Shown: piece after piece, positions 49,565 through 59,864 of the stretch | How positions within the stretch are numbered: the stretch's first letter is position 1 | Layout of the letters: each line of letters begins with the position of its first letter | Assembly (NCBI GenBank): GCA_037576215.1 | Contig: JBANDB010000005.1 | Location: 3,286,001-3,350,000, forward strand | Direction: 5' to 3' | From: Armillaria gallica | Lineage: Eukaryota; Basidiomycota; Agaricomycetes; Agaricales; Physalacriaceae | Length of the DNA: 64,000 nucleotides | Notes under the pieces: generated by a model | Databases searched by the model: none | Told to the model about the DNA's origin: nothing | What the model saw: the letters and a program-made list of their open reading frames with translations, nothing else | Made by a program: the position numbers and the translations under genes

Positions 49565-49975
49565 ATTTAATTTATTTCATTTTTCTGTGAAAAGTATGTC
49601 AGTCTCAATCGACTTGAAATTGTAAAATATCCACTTTTTATTATATCAATTTGGCAGGTTTTCACCATTGCATATTCATTAAAAAAAAGTAAGTCTGGAG
49701 TTACCTTTTTCAGGTCCTGCTAAATTTGTACCTAATTAGACCAGCTGCTTCACCAAAGTGATAAGCACAGATATGTACATATTGCTGGCCATTGGGTCCA
49801 AGGGACTTCAATTTTTTCTCATGTTATCACAAAAGCAATGGGGAGGTGGGCTTCAAAAATCACACATGGCATACATTTTTGCATTTAAGGATGAGCTGGA
49901 CCCCCCCCCCCCTCACCTGCCATATACGATAGTAATATATACATATTAGGGCAGCTTAGTAACATAATCTTAATT
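49565..49975 (+). repeat. Dispersed repeat R2
   Basis: It matches 51900-52150 (TTTTATTATATCAATTTGG and GTCTCAATC) and the C-rich block at 42341-42420. It includes a 13-C run at about 49901. The blocks are in a different order in the copies, so rearrangement has occurred. Non-coding. Confidence 0.5.
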
Positions 49976-50009
49976 ACTGGAGAGATGCCAGTATGTGCCG
50001 GACAACTGC

Positions 50010-51735
50010 CACCAGTTGCTAGTGATGAGGCTGGTGATGGGCACTCATGAAACTGAGCACAGCCTAGTGTGAACACACACAAAACCTAAACTCAATCCCA
50101 CAAAACACACACACACAATCTCTTTAAGTGTGGAGGGGAGCAAGGATTTTAATTCCACTTGTGCACTGACAGTATCTCAATTTATCTCAGTGAGCTCGCT
50201 AGAACAATATGCGCAACAACTTGGTATTATCAAGCTAATCTCAAATTCTCTATCTCTTCGGAGCTTTTTACAAGAGAGCATGGTGGACCATGCAACCCTC
50301 GAGGCAAAAGATATTTCAAAAGACAAAACACACAGATTCACAGATCCGCAAAGCGACCAAGTTCAGTCAGTGAGCTCGCTAAGTACAACCCACTGCAAGA
50401 TCTAATCTGCATGCGACACCACCTTTCTCTTAGTTGCTAAACCTGACTTCCAAACTTGTCATGATGGAGGCCTTCAGCACTCCCACTCAAATCTCAATTA
50501 TTCTCAAAACTGTCCCCACAAGTCCTCACACACAGTGCACTCGCTCTAACAACGATGCCACAAGGTCCAACTGCACACACCTGTCACACTTCGTGCAACT
50601 GCTAAAACAGCTCAATCTGGCTGATTCCCTTGCAAAACAACTCAAGGCCTACACAGAGGCCATCACAACATGAATTCTCTTTTACACTGAACCAGAAATG
50701 GAACAGAGCTTTCTCTCAGATGTAACCAAGTAAACCTCTTGAGACAGGTGCAGCATCACTACTTCCGAATCTCTTTCTTATCTCAAGTAAACCGAAGTTT
50801 GTATCCAAAATTTCTCTCTTATTCAATTTCTCTGTGAGCTCACTAAACTTGTGTTGTAGCTGAGGCTCGAAGTCACTAACTCTTATGCAGCACAACAAGT
50901 CCAGATCCAAACTGAAACTTTATTACGTTACATGGGGGGTAGGTAGCTTAGCTTAATACATGAAAATCTACTCTACTTATGCTATGGGAGATTGATTGTT
51001 ACAAACAGTTTTTTAGTAATTCCCTTCTTTTTTGCCTGGATATTCCTCATCTGAGTTGGCACAGTGCTCTAGGCAGCATGCCACTCATTCCTCTTTTTAG
51101 TAGTCTCAAAGAGCTAAGCGATGTCAACGTCACTCGCCCTAGCAGCAGAGTAGCTTGTGAGCGTGCACTCAATAGCTGCTTAATCCTCAATCACTGATCA
51201 TACTTCATATTCAGCTTTTGGGTCTGCTCCGAAGGTGACAGTGTCATATTCTAGACCCTGTAACCAAGAAATGCTTTGGCTTTCCAGCCCGCTTGCTATT
51301 TTCATCGGCCAAAGCCTGTTTCTAGGCCATGCCTGGGGTTCTCTTGATTACCCTGTGTGTGATATCATTTTTCCGGATCTCCAGGGACCATGTGTCATAG
51401 ATTACAGATGCATCGTTATCTAAATTAGCCTTGGCCCATGTACAAGTGCATCCCACTCCAGCTGAGTCCTCTATTGCAAATGGGTGGTTTGGCAAGCTAG
51501 CTCACCCTTCAGCCTTGTTGCCATGCATGCCTGTAAGGTACAGTGCAATGACAAAGTCCTTATGTTTTAATTCCATTGCTTCTTTTTCTATTATAGAGCT
51601 CTCTACCTTGGTGACCCTGCTTCTTCACGTGCCACTTGCACTGTCAGCCCACTCACGATACCTCTGCATTGCTAATGTGTAAGGTATGACATTTTTGCAA
51701 AATTACACCCTTAGACATGCTGCAGGTGTGACACT
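50010..51735 (+). repeat. 1.7 kb repeat, copy B (inverted partner at 12.3-14.0 kb)
   Basis: It is the full-length inverted counterpart of copy A. On its minus strand the frame 50910-50716 encodes HKFSELTEKLNKREILD then FGLLEIRKRFG and SDAAPV; copy A encodes the same peptide with stops. Farther along, VTFGADPKAEYEV and YSAARASDVDIA have counterparts in copy A (VTFGADPTAEYAI, YSAA). Both copies share in-frame stops there, so coding status is uncertain. CpG is more frequent than in copy A, which suggests that copy B is the younger of the two. Confidence 0.75.
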
Positions 51736-51884
51736 GGTTGGCTAAAATACCTCACTTTGGCAAGGAACATGTCCAGGATGAGTATTTCAACATGAAACAA
51801 ACTGTATTCATATGAAGCCATTGACATAAAGATAAATTGAACCACCAGGTAAGTCCTACAGTTATATAGCCTAAAGTAGGGCAC

Positions 51885-52160
51885 ACAAAGTGCATGTCAC
51901 TTTCACATTTAAGGCTTGGACCCCTCCCCCCCCCTCCCCCCTACCCTATGTGCCAGATTTTAGCCACCCCTCCCCCTTGCACAAAAGCATGTTGGTCTCA
52001 ATCATCTTAAAATTGAAAAATATTCACTTTTCATTATATCAATTTGGGCACTTTTTTTTCAACATTGAGGACAGCAAAAAAAACCAAGTCCGGACTAGTC
52101 CTGTGACCAATCGGACCAGTCCTTCATTACTGTACTACTCATGCCCCTTGATCTTGTGAT
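51885..52160 (+). repeat. Dispersed repeat R2, third copy
   Basis: It contains CATTTAAGGCTTGGACCCC with C-rich runs, TTGGTCTCAATCATCTTAAA, TTATATCAATTTGGGCAC and CCAAGTCCGGACTAGTCC, matching segments of 49565-49900. It ends about 185 bases before the foldback element. Confidence 0.5.
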
Positions 52161-52344
52161 GTGAGCCAAAGAAGGAAAGTGGTTATGACTCAATTGGTTC
52201 ACTGAATTCATCACATGTGGCACCACCATAAGATGTGCTCTGAACTGAGTCTTAGTCTGGTCTATGCCTTCATTGCTGCCAATACTTTTGCGACAATCTG
52301 GCCATTCCATAGGACTGCTGAATAGTACCTCAATGCGACCATAT

Positions 52345-52718
52345 CACTGCTGAGGCCAGTATGTTTTTACATTCGAAAATGTTGTCTTAAAAATGTTGTG
52401 ACTTTCAGTGTGATTTTTTGACGGGAAATTTGATATCCTAAAAACAAGACAAAAGAGAAATCTTTTAATCCTCTTTTAGAACAGGGAAAACAACACAGAA
52501 AACAGATCGAAAAAGTGGTTTCTATTGTTCTGAACAATGGAAATCACTTTTTCTTTGTTAAAAACTTACTCTTTTTGGTGCATAAAAACAGTACAAAATA
52601 CAAGGCTTTTTCATTATATTCTCCAGATACTGTTTTACAGTTCCAAGAAGATGATAAAAAGCCACAACATTTTTAGGCTATGTTTTTAGGTCTAAAAAAG
52701 TAGCCAACCCCAGCAGTG
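52345..52718. mobile_element. Foldback/MITE-like element with imperfect TIRs and internal hairpins
   Basis: The left end CACTGCTGAGGCCAGTATG pairs with the right end (reverse complement) CACTGCTGGGGTTGGCTAC, with mostly transition mismatches. Inner arms also pair: AAAAATGTTGTGACTTTC near 52389 with AAGCCACAACATTTTTA near 52660. A central 20-base hairpin pairs AAAAAGTGGTTTCTATTGTT (about 52512) with AACAATGGAAATCACTTTTT. TAT lies directly outside both ends, so a short target duplication is possible. There is no ORF. Confidence 0.6.
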
Positions 52719-52839
52719 TATACACAAAGTTTCAGTTTAAAAAGCTGTAGTACACTATTGAACCTGGCACTGCATACCTCAAAGATCAGCTTAGTGAGAA
52801 GTGGCATGAGATCATATCATGAAAGTCTTCCCTCTTCTC

Positions 52840-53870
52840 AGCCAACCCTTTGGTCAAACCAGAGAGGAATTCCATGGTATATGTGCTAAAACCATATCAC
52901 ATAACCATTTCTAACTTCATTAGAGAAGGTGTCAAATTTAGAACATCCCTCCAGTCTCCAGGTCCGAGTCTGATGTTTCTCAGCATCAGACTTGTCAGAG
53001 AACAATTGGACTTGACAATCAGTTTGCATAGCACAAGTAGTGGTATCCTCAGTGAATTTTCCTGTCTGGAATCACCAGCTTCACTATTTTCAGCTCAGGG
53101 AGCAAAACACTTTGAAGCAATGCAGGGTCATATGACAGCTCTTCCAGTGATTCATGAAAAATTACAGAATTTACAACTGGGTGAACAGTAGCATATTGTC
53201 CCTGAAAGCAGATATAACATCCAGCACAAAATTTGAGGAGATGAGGAGATTTTTTGAGAATAAACAGGAAGTATTCAGCAATGCTCACACCCAGCACTAG
53301 TGGGTAGCTGTCATCGATGCAGGATACAAGCTGTGAGAGAGGTAACAAAACCCACATCTCCATCTGATCTATCAACTCCACTGTGTTCAGACTGGAAGTG
53401 ATCTCAAGCATCATAATGAACCTTTGACCAGGGTCATTAGACAGCCATAGGCTCAGAGATTTGAGAATGTCCAGGTTCCCTTGTAGGGCTCTGAGTGCAC
53501 CCATAAGCTGTGGGTTTGGATAGTAACCTTCCAAGCTCCTCGGCCTCCAGTGGGGCAATTCTTCCATCACAATTGAAAGGAGATCAAAGACAATATTGTC
53601 TACATAACAAATTCTGATATGGAGAGGACCATCTCAACAACATGAGAACACCAAGCTCAGCAACATCTCGGGATACCTTGGATCTACATTGAATGCAGCC
53701 CCACGGCTCTTCCATGAGAGTAGGATCGAATACATCATAGAAAGAGCTGGTGGATAATGCAAATATCTGAGAGAGAATTTCAGCTGGAAGGTAATGGACA
53801 GGGGACATGACATGGCGGTGGCTTTCATGAATGTCATGAAGCTAATGGTGTTCATACTCAAGATGCTCCA
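52840..53870 (-). pseudogene. F-box/LRR protein relic, frameshifted
   Basis: The F-box start lies in the frame ending at 53584 (SPVHYLPAEILSQIFALSTS). The rest lies in another frame: GPLHIRICYVDNIVFDLLS, MEELPHWRPRSL, LDILKSLSLWLSN, then 53049-53570. After a further break come SLTSLMLRNIRLGPGDW and LTPSLMKLEM near 52980-52900. The order (F-box, substrate-side Leu-rich repeats) matches the relic at 37.5 kb. At least one frameshift near 53700 and a TGA near 53630 break it, and the segment normally following the F-box (CxxW...) is missing or deleted. Confidence 0.7.
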
Positions 53871-54876
53871 TGGTAAAATTTAATAATGTCAATTTCTTGC
53901 AAGGGAATATCAACTTTGCTCTGTGAGGGGCATAAATTTTCATACTGATGTGGACTGAGATAGTTGTTCACACCTAGGAGTATGGCTAATGTAGATGTAG
54001 TTTCGATAGGATGACCATACAGGATACCTAGAAATTATGAGCCAGTGAAAATATTACAGAAACAAATCGAAAGTCAGGCCTTACATTAGGTGAGGACATC
54101 TATCCTTCACAGTGTTCGATGGTGGACTTGGTTGATGGAAATTGAATATAGCTTGAGGGGATGTGTGGAGACACAAGGGTCACTTATAAATGTGCACAGA
54201 TGGTCTACTGAGTTAATGGTAGATCGAACATTGGGGTAGAGGTCAAAGTAGCTACTGTTTGGTATGAACAAAATGGATCTTCATCCCAGTCCCACCACAG
54301 TCCATGACCCAGAGTTCTATGACACAGCATTAGCTTACTAAGAGATTTGCTAGATTACATTGACTCCCTTGCTACTTAAAGTTACAAGTCAAGGAATCCC
54401 ATGGTGTTCCCAAAAATGAGTCCTCACCCTCAGCATCCCACTGTTTAGTTATCTCGATGTGTCCCCATTGCTCCCTGCTCGTTCTAGCATACTTATTTTT
54501 AATTGCTTCTCTGGCATGTGCTCCTTCTATGTTCTACACCCAGATGTTTGCTGACATCTTTTCTTATCTATATTCAAACTATATTTGCTGTCTACTGTAC
54601 ATTGACTGTATGTACACTCTCTAGCTTGTGCCTCTCGCCTTGCATCCTTCACCTGCCGAGTATTGTTGCTGTCAAGTCATCCCAATTAAGCTCCAGAAGA
54701 AAGGTAGCGGGCTCTGCTGCTTGCCAGCACTATCTGTTATCAAACAGAGGTTCGCCCTTCCAATTTCTATGTTGAAACATATTATGCTTGCCTTCTACTC
54801 ACAGCATTTGCAAGTGATCCTGATCATTTAAAGAGGTTGTAATAGCATTTTATTCATTTTTCAGATGCCATATAAA
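53871..54876. other. No recognisable gene
   Basis: Only short plus-strand frames (54503-54775, 54628-54831) of hydrophobic composition; nothing supported. Confidence 0.35.
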
Positions 54877-56700
54877 TTATCCAGCTGACATCTGTATTAT
54901 AGGTGCCTCTCCTGAAAGTCCATCTTCTTCTGTCTCTGTCTCTTCTTCACCATCCCCTTGATCACTCTTGTCCACCTCACTACCGCTACCTGCACATAAA
55001 GCTGAGTGTGAAATATAAGAAGGATAGTAAGTGAATTTTGCAAGTACCTGATGGTACAATGCATTCAGGACCACCCTGTAACAGGAAGGGGGGTACTTGT
55101 CCAATCGCATTGCCATTCACCTCAGGGGCATTGTCATAGGTATCATCAATGAAGACATCCCTTTCATCGAGAGCAACAATGTTATGGTAGCAAAATCTGT
55201 TCAAAAGTTCAAGATATGTATCCAAGATATGTTCCTGGGTTACTTTTGGATGTCTCAGTTTGGCCATGAATAGATCTGTGTGCTGCCTAAATGAATCTGG
55301 GATGAGCTTAAGAACTGGATGATCCTTTGGGGCATAAATTTGCTGTGTGGTAGCAATGGAATCTGGGCTGAAAGCAACCTATTAACTGTCAACATAGTTA
55401 CAGCAAATGCTCATGCTGAAGAATACCTTGTAGTCCTGGGCATCAAAATGCTCTGGGGCTTGTTCAATCAATAGGGGAACTCCATTCAGGCATGCAACTT
55501 TTCGATTGTGCCTTTTCTTTGTAGTATTGTTTTTGACAACATATTCATCCAGCTCATTTTGAAGCCAGGGAATGAAAATGTATTAAAAAACCAACCTGTG
55601 ACATTGTGACATTAGCACCTATATACATGTATGACTGTGAAACCTATACTTCCAAAGAGATCTTGGGATCATACCAACTTTGTTTGACACCAAATTGCAA
55701 GATACTTTCATAGCCAAAACTGCATGTTCTTTGGTAAACACTCCAAACAATCTCTGGTGGAATATTTTTTTTCTCTGCCATCCAACGATGCTGCAATGTT
55801 TCCTGGAGGTCTGGATCAGCCCACTGCCATAGGAATGTGTGGGCCCAAGCAATGTTTCTGTTCTCATTACCCAAGTCGCTTTGTGTAAGGAGCGGTCCAT
55901 CTGAGAAATTCTTTAGTTAACAATGGGAAAACATCTTATCCAACTTACATCCAGTCCTTTTGATGATGTCCAAGTAGTATTTGCAGATCAAGATAGGATT
56001 CGAATTGTTCCACCATATCTTCATCCACTTGATTACACCAGTGAAAGGATCCACACAAACATGAAGGCAGAGACCAAAGCAATATTTCCATTTATTGTGT
56101 TGATTGATGCACCAGAGGTCGTTGACACCCACACAGTAGAAGACTTTATGGATCAAGGAATTCCACATGCATCTTGCAACAAGGTCAGGTTCCTCTATAT
56201 GAACCCATTCCTTTATTGTCTCTGAATTTTGTTCTCATTAAATGAGAACTCAAGGATAGTAGGAGGACTAACCAGGAAACACAAATGTTGTGGTCGACTC
56301 TGAGACCCTTCTTCATTTTGAAATAGCCTGCTTTAGGGAATCATGTCCTTAAATCTTCCATACCTTGTGAAATGCTATCCATGGTGTGCTTTTGCTGCCA
56401 TGTACTCAAAAATCCCAGTCACTTTCTCATCCTTTTGAAACTGGATAGCCTATGTAGATGGTCAATTAACAATCAAGGTGGTCAATGATTCCACTTGCCC
56501 CAACATGTACTTGGACTGATCAAACACCTTGTTAAGCTTTTTGCAGATGACCACATCTGTCATGTTCCCCTCAAATGCCCATAGCTCTTTCAGTCAGGGT
56601 AAGATAAGCTCAGCCAGAACTTCAGCAATGTCAACATAGCCCAATGCCAACAAGCAGAATTGTCTTACCAAGGGGGAGGTGTTGATTTGGCATCTTTACA
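54877..56700 (-). pseudogene. DDE 'integrase core' transposable element, decayed
   Basis: Minus-strand pieces follow the order of a DDE transposase family common in Agaricomycetes. They are: helical N-terminal part near 56630-56470 (LGYVDIAEVLAEL; KLNKVFDQSKYMLGQVESL); catalytic core near 56140 (VNDLWCINQHNKWKY, then CVDPFTGVIKWMKIWWNNSN); SDLGNENRNIAWAHTFLW near 55860; LQHRWMAEKKNIPPEIVW; FGVKQSWYDP; NELDEYVVKNNTTKKRHN near 55560; and the tail at 55267-54986 (LRHPKVTQEHILDTYLELL; DVFIDDTYDNAPEV). The first catalytic Asp expected in CxDQHDKW appears as Asn (a G-to-A change). Several stops and frame changes make it non-functional. The family name is from memory. Confidence 0.6.
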
Positions 56701-58436
56701 ATGTGGGAGGGAGGACAATGTATCGCCTCTCAAACTTCCCAGTCCAATGTTCCAGATGCTTACCTTCCTAGTTACTGCTTCGATGTCCTGAAGACTTGTA
56801 CCTCCTTGCTTACCCTCCTGGTTACTGCCTAGCCTTGGCTCTGTCTTGCCTGACTGGGGGGTTGCTGTAGAAGCATTGTACTAGGGTCTTAATGCATGAC
56901 TTCCCTTAGGTTTTTTAGAAACTTAAACTCACACCTTGCTCACACCGGAAAAATAGGAATTCCTGGGAACTAGAAATCACATAATAAGGTGACATTTTGG
57001 GGGATCAAATTTGGCATTTGTATGCTCCTGAAATTTGCCGACATCGCTGGTGGGAGTTTAAATCCTCCAAAATGCAATGTTTGTTGACTACAAATTATGT
57101 TCACAAAATATTACATATTTATCCTCAGAATTCAGGTTTGCCAAACACAGGTGGATGCATCTCTAGCTCAAATGCTATGGATATATCCATACAGCTCTAG
57201 CCCTACAGCATGGATAATACCCATGGTTAAAATAGCACCACTTATAGTAGCAATTACTGCTAAAAGGCCACCCAATACAGATCATTATGCCTTAAATCCT
57301 GATATTCTCTCAGGGGCTCATTGGGATAAAAAAAATTTGGAATGGCAATGCTTAGTCATCCACTGCCACATCCAAATTCAGCAATATGTTCATTGCAGTA
57401 CCAAAAACATAGGTGCTGATATTCCGGCTCTGGTGGTCAGTGTAGAGCCATGTAAAAAAAATATGTAAGACAAAATATATTTCTAAATGATATATCACAC
57501 TGATCCCGATGATGCACCAACAACATGAGATGGATTCAACGTGTTAGGACAGGATGATGTTAAATGGCTTGACTCATAAGTGCATTTAAAATTTAATGCA
57601 TTGACTAGTAATTGAACTCATAACACATAGAACAAACAACAACAATAACCATTAGACTAAGCAGACATACATACTATGGAGATTAGGACATATATTAGTG
57701 TCTATGAATGTGACAATATGCTCTTAAAAAAAACCCCCGCCATTGTAGGGCATGTGGTGAGGCGTTGACCAGTTTAGAAGGGGCAGGTATAGCATCATCA
57801 GAGAGGTGAGGACCCTACTCAATGGGATACAAGGTCATTGGGCAGCAGGTGGGGGAATTGTGCTTGTGCAATGCAAAACAAGTGGTAGGTCAGGGTCAAC
57901 AACAGTTCGATGGTAATTATGGGGTCAGAAGGGGAAATAGTGTGCACTATTTGAATCCCCATGGTTGAGAATGTGGGTGGTGGGGTTGTTGCAAATGTGG
58001 CAACATTCTTGCAGGTGATATGAGGCAAAAAGGTCAGCTGTCAGGATGGGGGGCAGGCAGGGGGTGACAACGGCCTTGGAGAAAGGAATAGACCACATAT
58101 TTGTGTTCCCCCATTCAAGAGATGCATGACTTTGAGGTCAATAAGTGGTTTGAGTAGGGCAGGATAGCCCGATGTTGGACCGAGGCAGGGTGGGCAGTGG
58201 TGGGTGTCGAGGTGGTCACCTAGCCATATTTCTGTGCATGTTCGGTATGCTATCTATTCATCCTTCAATGCCCTAAAGGGCATATCCATCATTTCTATCG
58301 CTGGCCATTGGGACCCGACCTTTCTCTCACCATCCCACTTGATCTGTCCAGTCCTTCCCCACTCCTCTGCATCTCCAACCATCCCCCGCACCCCACCCCC
58401 ACTCTCTGCCATGGCTATGCATCATTTTAGAGGCAC
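56701..58436. other. Unassigned; contains a tRNA-like relic
   Basis: The plus frame 57097-57468 and the minus frame 57819-58028 show no domain. CpG becomes slightly more frequent to the right of about 58000. See the separate tRNA-like entry. Confidence 0.3.
57595..57668 (-). repeat. tRNA-like (SINE-type) pol III promoter relic
   Basis: On the minus strand TAGTCTAATGG (57659-57649) fits the A-box consensus TRGYNNARNGG exactly. GAGTTCAATTAC (57619-57608) fits the B box with one or two mismatches. They are 29 bases apart, a normal tRNA distance. Stems are too weak to call a tRNA gene, so this is probably a decayed tRNA or tRNA-derived SINE head. Confidence 0.35.
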
Positions 58437-59085
58437 CGCTGATGAGCCTCCAGGCTCTGTATGCTCAGAATTCATGGATTTATCCATTCATCACCCAATA
58501 CCTTCAAAACAATGCCATTATAATCCCCACATACACCATAACACTGCCAACTCTTGATAATACCATGGATTTTTACAGTATAGGCCACAAACACCCAGAT
58601 ACAATCTGAAAACCATGACATCCACTCCTCACACACTCCATTATCCCTCCCAGCTCGCCTTGCATCACAATTACCATATCCCATCATGGCAAGGCACCTT
58701 TGATTGACAATCATCCTAAAACAGAGTTGCTACATCACTCAGAAGCATCTGGTTGATGTGCCCATCAATCATTCAATGAAATGATGTGATTGATGTGAGT
58801 ACCCTCCCAGCTATGGCAATTGCAGCTACAGCAACTACAGACCACATTTACTAAGGCTGTTACAGTGCGAAGACCTCGAGTTATCATTGCCACAAGTGTG
58901 CACCTCAGTATGGCAACTGCAGCTCAATAATCCACAGCTAAACAGCACCTCATGATCTGCTCATCACTCAATAAAACCACATGGTTCCCATCCATACATG
59001 GCAATGTCGAGGACTTGCTGTTACTTCAGAACCACAGATTCCATATGTTTACTATGGCTATTACAAAAGCCAAGGACTTTGTAAG
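58437..59085 (+). repeat. Dispersed repeat R3, copy 2
   Basis: Same-orientation partner of 16985-17590, about 100 bases longer near its start. It ends just before the gypsy LTR, suggesting that the retrotransposon inserted next to or into it. Copy 2 retains more C and G than copy 1. Confidence 0.7.
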
Positions 59086-59117
59086 ACCTGAACTGCAATC
59101 AAAGGTAAATAGTCGGC

Positions 59118-59506
59118 TGTATCGCATTTGTACAGTCACCAACTAGTCCTTGGATGATTGCCGCTCAAGACGAACTTGATAGTGCTTAGCGAGAAGGAGT
59201 GTGTTTCGGTATGAATAAACTTTAGCTCAAAGCTAGGGAATATACAGCTTTGAGTACACTACTTATATACTAAAGTGAGGGTCCACAGTAGGTACTAAGA
59301 TGAGGGTACCATGTTAGAAAGTGAATAAGCTGAATACACAGTAGCTGAGAATAACACGTATCCAGTACGTGTCACGTACACGTCAACCGAGTGTGACATG
59401 ATAGTGATGTGAAGATTTATGAAGGCTCCATGGAGTCGCAGATCTGAGGGTAATGTGTATCAGCTCAACTGATAAGATAAGATAAGAAAATGAATAAATC
59501 GTAACA
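59118..59506 (-). mobile_element. 3' LTR of the Ty3/gypsy chromovirus
   Basis: On the minus strand the LTR begins TGTTACGATTTATTC at 59506, immediately after a polypurine tract (AACAGGGGGGTAA, 59507-59519). It ends at a CA near 59118-59130. It includes a TATATACT stretch and a small GATAA tandem (59471-59485). The outer end was placed by the TG..CA rule and where similarity to repeat R3 ceases, so it is uncertain by 20-30 bases. No matching 5' LTR was found within the window. Confidence 0.6.
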
Positions 59507-59864
59507 TTACCCCCCTGTTAAGGCAGGCGTCCCGACTGCCAGTACATCAGCGTTCCGTCTACTTCATTGTCATGCCGTCCCCAGAGACCTCTGTGTGTTT
59601 CGGAGAAATGCCATATGCGCTGCAGCTTGTCCTGGGGGCCCTTATAAAATTCGCCTTCTGGGAGCGGGGACTTTTTGTATGGTGGTGACACGAGTGGTAA
59701 ACTAGACCCGTATGCCCCATTGGGCAGGCCCGATTATTTTGCACGCTTGTAGTAAAGTGTTGTCGTTTGAAGTCATGAATGAGGAAGCATGTTTGGAACA
59801 TATGGTCGTGAATGAGGGTCCGTAGTTATCCCCCATTATAGGGCGCACCTAGACTGCTGTTTGT
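59507..59864 (-). other. Gypsy 3' untranslated segment with polypurine tract
   Basis: This lies between the pol stop and the 3' LTR. The polypurine tract at its end primes plus-strand DNA synthesis in this class of element. The minus frame 59801-59559 is a chance frame. Confidence 0.55.
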
